Source of the DNA: Limnoraphis robusta CS-951
Lineage (GTDB): Bacteria > Cyanobacteriota > Cyanobacteriia > Cyanobacteriales > Microcoleaceae
NCBI RefSeq assembly: GCF_000972705.2
Contig: NZ_LATL02000097.1
Span: 1,609 to 12,723, forward strand
Reading direction: 5' to 3'
Length of the DNA stretch: 11,115 bases
The stretch's first letter is position 1, and every line of letters begins with the position of its first letter. Below the pieces are notes generated by a model, which saw only the letters and a program-made list of their open reading frames with translations, was not told where the DNA came from and made no database searches. Of this stretch, positions 1-4,786 are shown in pieces. The position numbers and the translations under genes were made by a program.

Positions 1-233
1 TTGAGCAAGCCAATGAAATTAGTGCAGCCCAGGGTGCAACCTCTGCCGAAAGCCTGAAAGCTTGGGAATTGGTTGATGAACTCGAAGCGGAAGCCGCTTA
101 TCAAGAAGGCGTTAAACTGCCGGAAATAACAGCTTTCCAAGAATTCTGTAATCAATATCCAGAAGTGCTGCGTGTTCGTCACGATCAGCTTTTAGCCAGC
201 ACTGGCGGCGCTGTTCCTGCTAGCGTAAGCTAA
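1..233 (+). CDS. CP12-family protein, C-terminal part (5' end outside window)
   Basis: The reading frame is open from base 3 to the TAA at 231-233 and encodes 76 visible residues. The stretch AWELVDELEAEAAYQ (visible residues 20-34) followed by an acidic region and FCNQYPEVLRVRHD (48-61) matches the CP12 domain (family pattern AWD-VEEL-AEA then a C-terminal EEFC...P...CR). Classical CP12 is a redox-controlled linker that holds GAPDH and phosphoribulokinase in an inactive complex, using two Cys pairs. Only one of the four cysteines (visible residue 49) remains here; the others are replaced by Ala, Glu/Ser and Val/Arg. This recalls CP12 variants and the CBS-CP12 fusions of cyanobacteria, but the N-terminus is outside the window, so a fused domain cannot be checked. 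A tail of about 15 residues follows the domain. Family assignment is fairly confident; Calvin-cycle function is doubtful. Confidence 0.72.
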   Translation, partial: EQANEISAAQGATSAESLKAWELVDELEAEAAYQEGVKLPEITAFQEFCNQYPEVLRVRHDQLLASTGGAVPASVS

Positions 234-284
234 AGAACTTGGGTTTAGGAATTACGGAAGCCATCAGGGAGTCAAGACTTTAGT

Positions 285-359
285 GAGGGGGAGTAGGTAA
301 ACAACAAAAGCGTGAAAGCATCAATGATTTCCTCGTCTGTCTGTCCTACTGTTCCCCCT
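285..359. repeat. Imperfect inverted repeat in the 195-bp gap after the CP12-like gene
   Basis: GAGGGGGAGTAGG at 285-297 is partly complementary to CCTACTGTTCCCCCT at 345-359, with about 47 bases between the arms. A folded transcript could form a G/C-rich stem downstream of the CP12-like gene. There is no clean T tract after the right arm, so this is a weak terminator candidate at best. The rest of the gap (234-428) shows no other clear signal. Confidence 0.3.
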
Positions 360-428
360 GTTTCTATCCTCCTGAGTTCTGAAGCTTTCCTTATGAACTT
401 TCTCGACATTTCCTGAAACCAAGAAACC

Positions 429-830
429 ATGAATCACTCTACCATTAATCTCAACAAACCCCAGATTTTAGACAGTTCCGCTTCTGTTGAAGTCGCCCAT
501 CAAGAATTGGGAAATGCTTGTCGCCAACAAATTTATGCGGCTTGTATTCGTCAATCAAACTTGCGAGAACATAGCACCAGTCCGCTTGAAGAAAAGGGTT
601 CAGTCGCGAATCTATTGTATCAGTGTGAGTGGAGTATTAATTCTCACGCTAACACAAATACTTTAGCGATTCAATGTCCGAACTTAAACTCAAATTTGCT
701 TGTGCTTGAAAAAGTTATGCAGTTTGGTAGCCTGTTGAAGCAGTTGGCAATTGGCAAAGTCCGTTTCAGTTCCGATGGGGAAACTTCCTTAGAAATCGGA
801 GTTGATGAAATCTCGGTTGAGCGAGATTGA
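429..830 (+). CDS. Conserved-looking hypothetical protein, 133 aa
   Basis: I do not recognise a characterised family. The product is soluble and acidic to neutral, with no signal peptide or membrane segment. It has four cysteines (31, 39, 66, 83) without a metal-binding spacing. The C-terminal part (residues 92-133) reads as a helix, MQFGSLLKQLAIGKVRF, followed by a strand-like segment ending in EIGVDEISVERD. From memory, similar endings (VGKIR...FE..VDEISVYRD) occur in other cyanobacterial hypotheticals, but no function is attached to them. The ATG at 429 is preceded by AAGAAACC, with no good Shine-Dalgarno, and no better start lies nearby. The stop is 72 bp before the flavodoxin ATG on the same strand, so co-transcription is plausible. 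Its place between a CP12-like gene and nif-type electron carriers suggests a metabolic accessory role, but that is only inference. Confidence 0.72.
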   Translation: MNHSTINLNKPQILDSSASVEVAHQELGNACRQQIYAACIRQSNLREHSTSPLEEKGSVANLLYQCEWSINSHANTNTLAIQCPNLNSNLLVLEKVMQFGSLLKQLAIGKVRFSSDGETSLEIGVDEISVERD

Positions 831-888
831 TCACCGTTTTTCCGAGGTGCATCTGTAAGGAAAGTTGAGTTCAAAACACAACACTGTC

Positions 889-894
889 AGGAGA
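889..894 (+). promoter_or_regulatory. Ribosome binding site of the flavodoxin gene
   Basis: AGGAGA lies 8 bases before the ATG at 903. It supports that start and is one of the few strong Shine-Dalgarno sequences in the window; the ferredoxin gene downstream has the same AGGAGA. Confidence 0.65.
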
Positions 895-902
895 ATTGTA
901 CT

Positions 903-1454
903 ATGGCTAAGATTGGCATCTTCTACGGTTCAACATCCGGTGTTACTGAAGAAATCGCCACCGCATTGCGGGATAAATTGGGCGAAGATCTTTGTGATTT
1001 GCTCAGTATGGAAGAAGATTTCAACGAATTTAGTGACTTCCTAGAGTATGATTATTTGCTCTTAGGCTGTTCCACTTGGGGAGCGGGTGAAGTGCAGAAT
1101 AATTGGCGCGATCCATTGTTTGAAATGGAGTTGGAAAAACCGGATTTTTCGGGTAAAACCATTGCTCTATTTGGCCCCGGAGATTATGTCAATCATGGGA
1201 TGCACTTTGTGGGTGCATTAGGCTTGATGTACGACATCTTTACCAAGTTGGGTGCAACCGTTGTTGGTGCTGTTCCAACTGATGGTTATACCTTTGAACA
1301 TTCGACAGCAATTCGAGATGGTTTATTTGTCGGATTACCTCTCGATGAAGTCAATGAAAGCGAGAAAACAGATGAACGTCTAAATCGCTGGATTGAAACA
1401 TTGACTCCTTATTTCCCCATTGAAAATCGAGTCTTAGCGGGTGCAAGCGCCTAG
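903..1454 (+). CDS. fldA: Long-chain flavodoxin (FldA/NifF type), probable electron donor to nitrogenase
   Basis: A 183-residue flavodoxin, a soluble FMN protein that carries low-potential electrons. The FMN phosphate loop is YGSTSGVTEE (residues 8-17). W59 in STWGAGEVQ is the usual aromatic residue stacking on the flavin. The second FMN loop is GPGDYVNHG (91-99), and TDGYTF with the extended 125-150 segment marks the long-chain class. The IsiB/NifF loop GDQIGY aligns with GDYVNH, so the Tyr that normally stacks on the flavin is replaced by His98, and a Tyr appears at 95. Residues after about 172 form a short tail longer than in typical IsiB. The gene is followed 78 bp later by nif-type ferredoxin fdxB, which favours a NifF-like role over an iron-stress IsiB role. 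No isiA is present. The flavodoxin assignment is secure; the partner is inferred. Confidence 0.92.
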   Translation: MAKIGIFYGSTSGVTEEIATALRDKLGEDLCDLLSMEEDFNEFSDFLEYDYLLLGCSTWGAGEVQNNWRDPLFEMELEKPDFSGKTIALFGPGDYVNHGMHFVGALGLMYDIFTKLGATVVGAVPTDGYTFEHSTAIRDGLFVGLPLDEVNESEKTDERLNRWIETLTPYFPIENRVLAGASA

Positions 1455-1517
1455 AATTGATTTTCATTTGATTCAATAGAACACTTACTCTCAACCGATC
1501 TAACTGACGACCTTTGT

Positions 1518-1523
1518 AGGAGA
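1518..1523 (+). promoter_or_regulatory. Ribosome binding site of fdxB
   Basis: AGGAGA lies 9 bases before the ATG at 1533 and supports this start. Confidence 0.6.
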
Positions 1524-1532
1524 ACACATATC

Positions 1533-1823
1533 ATGGCTACCTTAACCAGTGTAAAAAAAAGCGGTAAAACTTGGGAACCCAAATTTGTTGAATCGCTGAA
1601 TCAAGAAAGTTGTTTGGGTTGTGGAAGATGCTTCAAAGTCTGCGGTTTTAATGTTTTGGGATTAATTGCCCTTAACGAAGATGGGGAAGTTGTTGATGAA
1701 GATGAAGATGAAATTGAACGCAAAGTGATGAATATTGAAAACGCTGAAAATTGCGTCGGCTGTCAGGCTTGCGCCCGGATTTGTCCTAAAAATTGTTACA
1801 CTCACGCCACAGTATCAGTTTAG
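1533..1823 (+). CDS. fdxB: Nif-specific ferredoxin III (2[4Fe-4S], FdxB)
   Basis: A 96-residue bacterial-type ferredoxin with two cluster motifs. The first is [12 protein letters not shown] (Cys 27, 30, 33, 37); the second is [15 protein letters not shown] (Cys 74, 77, 80, 84, plus 88). By analogy with the fold, Cys 27/30/33 with Cys84 should bind one [4Fe-4S] cluster and Cys 74/77/80 with Cys37 the other. The motifs are separated by an acidic linker, [13 protein letters not shown] (53-65), which is diagnostic of the FdxB/ferredoxin III family found almost only in nif clusters. The final Cys of the first motif is followed by Gly rather than Pro, as usual in this family. It presumably donates electrons to nitrogenase or its cofactor assembly in the cytoplasm. 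It lies 78 bp after the flavodoxin gene in the same direction, with a similar ribosome binding site, so the two are likely co-expressed. Confidence 0.93.
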   Translation: MATLTSVKKSGKTWEPKFVESLNQESCLGCGRCFKVCGFNVLGLIALNEDGEVVDEDEDEIERKVMNIENAENCVGCQACARICPKNCYTHATVSV

Positions 1824-1843
1824 GACAATATCCTAACAGTTAT

Positions 1844-1902
1844 CAGTGAACAGTGAGCGGTTGAGGAATAATGGTAACTATTGAGTTTATCACCGTTCAC
1901 TG
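1844..1902. repeat. Inverted repeat CAGTGAAC / GTTCACTG after fdxB
   Basis: CAGTGAAC at 1844-1851 is perfectly complementary to GTTCACTG at 1895-1902. The arms sit in a phrase (AACAGTTATCAGTGAACAGT) that resembles the short repetitive intergenic sequence common in cyanobacteria. It may fold in the fdxB 3' region, but no function is apparent. Confidence 0.4.
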
Positions 1903-1911
1903 GGGACATCT

Positions 1912-1950
1912 CAGGGTACGTCATTTGTCGGCGTACCTCTGTCCTTGTTT
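1912..1950 (+). terminator. Probable terminator of the flavodoxin-fdxB unit
   Basis: GGTACG (1915-1920) pairs with CGTACC (1932-1937) around an 11-base loop. The stem is extended by CAG/CTG across a single-base bulge. The right arm is followed by TCCTTGTTTT, a modest T-rich stretch. It sits 90 bp after the fdxB stop and before cysK, which suggests that cysK has its own promoter. Confidence 0.45.
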
Positions 1951-1980
1951 TCTGCACATTTTGAATTTTGATTGTGCAGA
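1951..1980. promoter_or_regulatory. Perfect 8-bp inverted repeat just upstream of cysK (possible operator or leader hairpin)
   Basis: TCTGCACA (1951-1958) and TGTGCAGA (1973-1980) are exact inverted copies separated by 14 A/T-rich bases. The right arm ends 31 bases before the cysK ATG. The arrangement fits either a dimeric regulator site or a hairpin in the 5' leader. It does not match the NtcA pattern GTA-N8-TAC. No regulator can be named. Confidence 0.4.
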
Positions 1981-2011
1981 CTGTTAACTTTTAGCACCTG
2001 GAGTTATAATC

Positions 2012-2977
2012 ATGCGCGTTGCTCATAATATCACTGAATTGGTGGGTCGAACTCCCCTCGTTCAACTTAATTCGATTCCCCAATCCGAAGGCTGTGTGGC
2101 TCAAATCCTGGTAAAATTGGAGGGGATGAACCCGGCTGCTTCTGTCAAAGATCGAATTGGCGTGAATATGATTAACGCCGCAGAACGAGAAGGGTTGATT
2201 ATTCCAGGTCATACGGTACTCGTTGAACCTACATCTGGAAATACCGGAATTGCCCTGGCTATGGCGGCAGCAGCGAAGGGATATCGCCTGATTTTAACGA
2301 TGCCGGATACCATGAGTTTAGAGCGACGCTCAATGTTACGGGCTTATGGCGCACAGTTAGAATTAACGCCCGGTTCGCAAGGGATGAAAGGCGCCATTCA
2401 AAAGGCGCAGGAGTTGACGGAGACGGTTCCTAATGCCTATATGCTGCAACAGTTTAGAAACCCCGCAAACCCCGAAATTCACCGCCTAACGACGGCTAAA
2501 GAAATTTGGGAAGATACCGACGGACGAGTTGATATTTTAATTGCAGGTGTGGGTACTGGAGGAACAATTACAGGCGTTGCTGAGGTGATTAAACAATACA
2601 AATCTCAGTTTAAAGCGATCGCCGTTGAACCGACAAATAGCCCGATTTTATCGGGAGGAAATCCTGGTCCTCACAAAATTCAAGGCATTGGGGCGGGTTT
2701 TATTCCTGAAGTGTTAAACGTTGATTTAATTGATGAAGTTGTTCAAATTACCGATGATGAAGCCATGAGTTATGGCCGACGTCTGGCGCGGGAAGAAGGG
2801 ATTTTATCAGGTATTTCCACAGGTGCGGCTTTGGCTGCGGCGATAAAAGTTGCTCAACGTCCTGAAAATGAAGGTAAACTGATTGTGATGATTCAACCGA
2901 GTTTTGGGGAACGGTATCTCAGCACTCCGATGTTTCAAGACTTAGAAGAACAAAAAGAACCGATGTTAATCAGTTAA
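2012..2977 (+). CDS. cysK: Cysteine synthase (O-acetylserine sulfhydrylase, PLP-dependent)
   Basis: This 321-residue enzyme makes L-cysteine and acetate from O-acetylserine and sulfide in the cytoplasm. Landmarks in order: [11 protein letters not shown], with Lys46 as the PLP Schiff-base residue; the substrate loop TSGNTG (74-79); the PLP phosphate loop GTGGT (181-185); SGIS (266-269); and [12 protein letters not shown] (294-305), where Ser297 is expected to contact the PLP ring nitrogen. Length and motifs are full and normal for CysK. GGAG at 2000-2003 supports the ATG at 2012. It lies 188 bp after fdxB on the same strand, with a hairpin between, so it is probably a separate transcript. Cysteine is the sulfur source for NifS/IscS Fe-S assembly, and nif regions often carry a serine acetyltransferase (nifP) or cysteine synthase, so the neighbourhood makes sense. 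CysM-type substrate use cannot be excluded. Confidence 0.93.
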   Translation: MRVAHNITELVGRTPLVQLNSIPQSEGCVAQILVKLEGMNPAASVKDRIGVNMINAAEREGLIIPGHTVLVEPTSGNTGIALAMAAAAKGYRLILTMPDTMSLERRSMLRAYGAQLELTPGSQGMKGAIQKAQELTETVPNAYMLQQFRNPANPEIHRLTTAKEIWEDTDGRVDILIAGVGTGGTITGVAEVIKQYKSQFKAIAVEPTNSPILSGGNPGPHKIQGIGAGFIPEVLNVDLIDEVVQITDDEAMSYGRRLAREEGILSGISTGAALAAAIKVAQRPENEGKLIVMIQPSFGERYLSTPMFQDLEEQKEPMLIS

Positions 2978-2980
2978 CAC

Positions 2981-3038
2981 TGTAGGGGCGGGTTCTCAAT
3001 AGATTTATGTTTCTCAGAAATAAGTTCAATAAACCCGC
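2981..3038 (-). repeat. Palindromic CGGGTT-family repeat, copy 1
   Basis: This 58-bp unit is identical to 3057-3114. The ends GTAGGGGCGGGTT and AAACCCGC pair, and the centre contains the perfect hairpin TTTCT-C-AGAAA, so the unit can fold into one long interrupted stem. Compared with copies 3-6 it is in reverse orientation. AACCCG (3032-3037) can also pair with CGGGTT (3047-3052) in the spacer before copy 2. Confidence 0.85.
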
Positions 3039-3056
3039 TACCCCAACGGGTTGATC

Positions 3057-3118
3057 TGTAGGGGCGGGTTCTCAATAGATTTATGTTTCTCAGAAATAAG
3101 TTCAATAAACCCGCCCCC
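3057..3118 (-). repeat. Palindromic CGGGTT-family repeat, copy 2
   Basis: The first 58 bp match copy 1 base for base, with a period of 76 bp. This copy keeps the full closing end AAACCCGCCCCC, which pairs better with the opening GGGGCGGGTT. Perfect identity implies a recent local duplication or gene conversion. Confidence 0.85.
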
Positions 3119-3147
3119 CAATCATAAATTAAACCAGATTAGGATAT

Positions 3148-3193
3148 AGTCCTCTTGAGAGGACTTTACTTTTTAGACGGGGATTTTAATCCC
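3148..3193. repeat. Tandem double hairpin (AGTCCTCT / GGGATT)
   Basis: The first hairpin is AGTCCTCT-TG-AGAGGACT (3148-3165), an 8-bp perfect stem. Fourteen bases on, GGGATT-TT-AATCCC (3180-3193) forms a second, 6-bp stem. From memory, paired hairpins of this type (AGTCCTC..GAGGACT followed by GGGGA..TCCC) recur between genes in filamentous cyanobacteria. It may act as a terminator or processing structure after cysK, but no T tract immediately follows either stem. Confidence 0.6.
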
Positions 3194-3219
3194 TGGCAAC
3201 TGGGAACCCGTAGAGACTA

Positions 3220-3252
3220 AAAAACCCGGTTTCTTTGAGAAAGCGGGTTTTT
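3220..3252. terminator. AAAACCCG...CGGGTTTT hairpin, terminator-like on both strands
   Basis: AAAAACCCG (3220-3228) pairs with CGGGTTTTT (3244-3252). Inside, TTTCT and AGAAA extend the stem past a single G-G mismatch. The T run on the right and the A run on the left make it a candidate intrinsic terminator in either direction. Related hairpins occur at 4504-4537 and 7836-7870. Confidence 0.6.
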
Positions 3253-3267
3253 GGCTTGTACCAACGG

Positions 3268-3458
3268 GGAACCCGCCCCTACAACACTGGTAACTGTTAA
3301 GGGCGGGTTTATATCGGTTGTCTGTGGGAAAATAGACATTGATGTAGGGGGGCGGGTTTATATCGGTTGTCTATGGGAAAATATAGATTAATGTAGGGGG
3401 GCGGGTTTATATAGGTTATCTGTGGGAAGACATAGATTGGTTCGGAACCCGCCCCTAC
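3268..3458 (+). repeat. Palindromic CGGGTT-family repeats: solitary end plus three tandem units (copies 3-5)
   Basis: A solitary right end, GGAACCCGCCCCTAC, lies at 3268-3282. Units then begin with GGGCGGGTTTATAT at 3301, 3350 and 3399, an exact 49-bp period. Copies 3 and 4 lack the closing end and run directly into the next unit. Copy 5 (3393-3458) is complete, opening GTAGGGGGGCGGGTT and closing GGAACCCGCCCCTAC. Internal matches TCGGTTGTCT and TGGGAAAATA are shared, with scattered substitutions, so these units are older than copies 1 and 2. Confidence 0.85.
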
Positions 3459-3476
3459 AAATATCTGGTAATTGTT

Positions 3477-3537
3477 GAGGACGGTTTATATCGGTTATCT
3501 GTGGGAAAATATAGATTAATGGGGAACCCGCCCCTAC
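3477..3537 (+). repeat. Palindromic CGGGTT-family repeat, copy 6, abutting the mnmD start
   Basis: The unit opens GAGGACGGTTTATAT (one G lost compared with the other copies) and closes GGGAACCCGCCCCTAC. It ends 14 bases before the mnmD ATG, and the short linker AAATTGTTGA matches the spacer seen after copy 5 (AATTGTTGA at 3470-3478). The gene's untranslated leader is therefore repeat-derived. Confidence 0.85.
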
Positions 3538-3551
3538 AAAATTGTTGATTG

Positions 3552-4433
3552 ATGGAGAAACAAGAACAATTCACACCGCAACCCACCGCAGACGGTTCTT
3601 ACACCTTCTATTCGACAGAATTTGGAGAGTGTTTTCATAGTCAGTTTGGGGCGAAACAAGAGGCTGAACTGAAATTTGTTGAACCGTTAAATCTTCGTCA
3701 ACGCGCTCAACATTCTCCGTTATTTTTACTTGATATTTGCTATGGTTTGGGTTATAATAGTGCTGCGGCATTAACAGCAATTTGGGAGGTTAACCCCGAT
3801 TGTTACATCGAATTAATTGCCCTAGAACTCGATGAAACCGTTCCGAAAAGCGCGATCGCTCATCAGGTTCTTGAGAGTTATCCGGCTGAAATTGTAGAAT
3901 TATTAGCGCAATTTTCAACAACTCATTCTTTGAATAGCGATCGCCTGCAAGCTAAACTGTTACTGGGAGATGCTCGAATGACCCTACAACAAGTTCGTGC
4001 TTCAGGGTTCAAAGCGGATGCTATTTTTCTCGATCCGTTTTCGCCTCCGGTTTGTCCACAACTATGGACAGTCGAGTTTTTAAGCCTTGTAGCGCACTGT
4101 CTCAAACCGGATGGTAAACTCGCTACCTATTCCTGTTCGGCTACGGTTAGAAGCGCGTTACTGGCCGCAGGATTAACAATTGGTTCAACCTCTCCTGTTG
4201 GACGACGCACACCGGGAACTGTTGCGGGGTTCTCTGCTGCTGCGTTACCCCCGTTATCAACGTCTGAACTCGAACATCTGCAAACTCGCGCTGCTGTTCC
4301 CTATCGAGATCCCGAGTTAAACGATAACGCTGAGAGTATTATACAACGCCGTTACCAAGAACAACAGTCCTCCTCGTTAGAACCGACCTCTCAATGGAAA
4401 AAACGCCATCGTGTACGGGCGGGTTCCGAATAA
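3552..4433 (+). CDS. mnmD: Stand-alone MnmD-type tRNA (mnm5s2U34) methyltransferase
   Basis: A 293-residue SAM-dependent methyltransferase of the Methyltransf_30 family, equivalent to the methyltransferase half of bifunctional MnmC. It is expected to methylate the 5-aminomethyl group on wobble U34 of tRNA. Motifs: the N-terminal family mark STEFGECFHSQFGAKQEA (21-38); SAM motif I LLDICYGLGYNS (59-70); GDAR (139-142); and the catalytic-region loop DAIFLDPFSPPVCPQLW (156-172). RTPGTVAGFSAA (219-230) belongs to the same family. The FAD oxidoreductase half of MnmC is absent, as in other stand-alone enzymes. I start at the ATG at 3552; a TTG one codon upstream is possible. There is no clear Shine-Dalgarno. 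The last codons, ...QWKKRHRVRAGSE and the stop, run into repeat copy 7, so the C-terminal residues after about 286 are probably repeat-derived. It is flanked by repeats on both sides and is likely monocistronic. Confidence 0.88.
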   Translation: MEKQEQFTPQPTADGSYTFYSTEFGECFHSQFGAKQEAELKFVEPLNLRQRAQHSPLFLLDICYGLGYNSAAALTAIWEVNPDCYIELIALELDETVPKSAIAHQVLESYPAEIVELLAQFSTTHSLNSDRLQAKLLLGDARMTLQQVRASGFKADAIFLDPFSPPVCPQLWTVEFLSLVAHCLKPDGKLATYSCSATVRSALLAAGLTIGSTSPVGRRTPGTVAGFSAAALPPLSTSELEHLQTRAAVPYRDPELNDNAESIIQRRYQEQQSSSLEPTSQWKKRHRVRAGSE

Positions 4434-4639
4434 ACCTACATTTTCCCAGAAACAACCTAGATAAACCCGCCCCCTCTTTCAGACAGGGGAACTATTGGGG
4501 AATAAAAACCCGGTTTCGTAAGAGTTACCGGGTTTTTGGGGCAATGGAAAAAACGCCATCGTGTACGGGCGGGTTCCGAATAAACCTATATTTTCCCAGA
4601 AACAACCTAGATAAACCCGCCCCCTGTGACTTCAGACAG
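4392..4639 (+). repeat. 150-bp tandem duplication including the 3' end of mnmD and repeat copies 7 and 8
   Basis: Bases 4392-4475 recur at 4542-4625 with one substitution (C at 4439, T at 4589), an exact 150-bp offset. The duplicated block starts inside the mnmD coding sequence (CAATGGAAAAAACGCCATCG) and continues through a CGGGTT-family repeat in reverse orientation (4413-4475 and 4563-4625). A further match, TTCAGACAG, lies at 4478-4486 and 4631-4639, so the original duplication was longer and has since diverged by an indel. Seen in reverse complement, copies 7 and 8 share the open and close of copy 5, including TTCGGAACCCGCCC. Confidence 0.9.
4504..4537. terminator. Intrinsic terminator after mnmD
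   Basis: AAAAACCCGGT (4504-4514) and ACCGGGTTTTT (4527-4537) form a perfect 11-bp stem with a 12-base loop. The right arm ends in T5 and the left arm begins with A5, so it can work in both directions. It lies 70 bp after the mnmD stop, between repeat copies 7 and 8. Confidence 0.7.
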
Positions 4640-4786
4640 CGCAACAACAAACCCAACTTCTGAACTTCCCTCGTCCTGAGTTCTGTTAAATAGTATGAAT
4701 AGTTAGCTGATCTTATGAAATCATAGTTTAAAGACCTAAAGTAATTAGGTCAACCACTTGAACACTGAAACCGCAAATTTTTTTTA
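4640..4786 (+). promoter_or_regulatory. Upstream region of glmU with a 7-bp palindrome and T8 run
   Basis: This is the only repeat-free part of the 353-bp gap before glmU and must hold its promoter unless transcription reads in. GACCTAA-AGTAA-TTAGGTC (4733-4751) is a perfect 7-bp inverted repeat 35 bp before the ATG, a possible operator or leader hairpin. TAGTAT at 4691-4696 is a possible -10 hexamer, but no good -35 is seen. Eight T residues (4778-4785) sit directly before the start codon in place of a Shine-Dalgarno. Confidence 0.35.

Larger units (their letters stand above)
2978..3551. repeat. Repeat-dense gene-free stretch between cysK and mnmD
   Basis: This 574-bp gap contains no convincing gene. 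It is built almost entirely from palindromic repeats: two inverted-orientation copies (2981, 3057), a double hairpin (3148-3193), a terminator-like hairpin (3220-3252), a solitary repeat end (3268-3282), three head-to-tail units with a 49-bp period (starting 3301, 3350 and 3399), and a further full unit ending at 3537. A larger compound unit is also visible: CCCCTACAA, then CTGGTAA, then TGTT, then the repeat, occurs at about 3276-3343 and again at 3453-3520. The promoter of mnmD must lie within or beside these repeats. Confidence 0.85.

Noticed and set aside
903..1823. NtcA-type sites (GTA-N8-TAC) near the flavodoxin and fdxB genes
   Set aside because: None with correct spacing was found by eye in the upstream gaps. 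Control may lie further upstream, outside the window.
1991..2212. 73-codon minus-strand open frame over the cysK start
   Set aside because: It is antisense to the conserved cysK N-terminus and has no supporting features.
1..2600. Absence of HIP1 octamers in the first 2.6 kb as a sign of horizontal transfer
   Set aside because: With about one site per 1.1 kb elsewhere, a gap of this size can arise by chance, and codon use looks similar to the other genes.
3301..3458. Regularly spaced 49-bp repeats suggesting a CRISPR array
   Set aside because: There are no unique spacers: the units abut head to tail and vary internally. The palindromic ends and reverse-orientation copies elsewhere point to a dispersed palindromic repeat. 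No cas gene is present.
3549..3551. TTG one codon before the mnmD ATG as the start
   Set aside because: ATG at 3552 follows immediately and is the stronger initiator; the extra residue has no support.
4394..4663. 89-codon plus-strand open frame with an internally repeated peptide (MEKTPSCTGGF twice)
   Set aside because: It overlaps the mnmD end and is a by-product of the 150-bp duplication, 150 being a multiple of three. It spans a terminator hairpin and has no ribosome binding site or family match.
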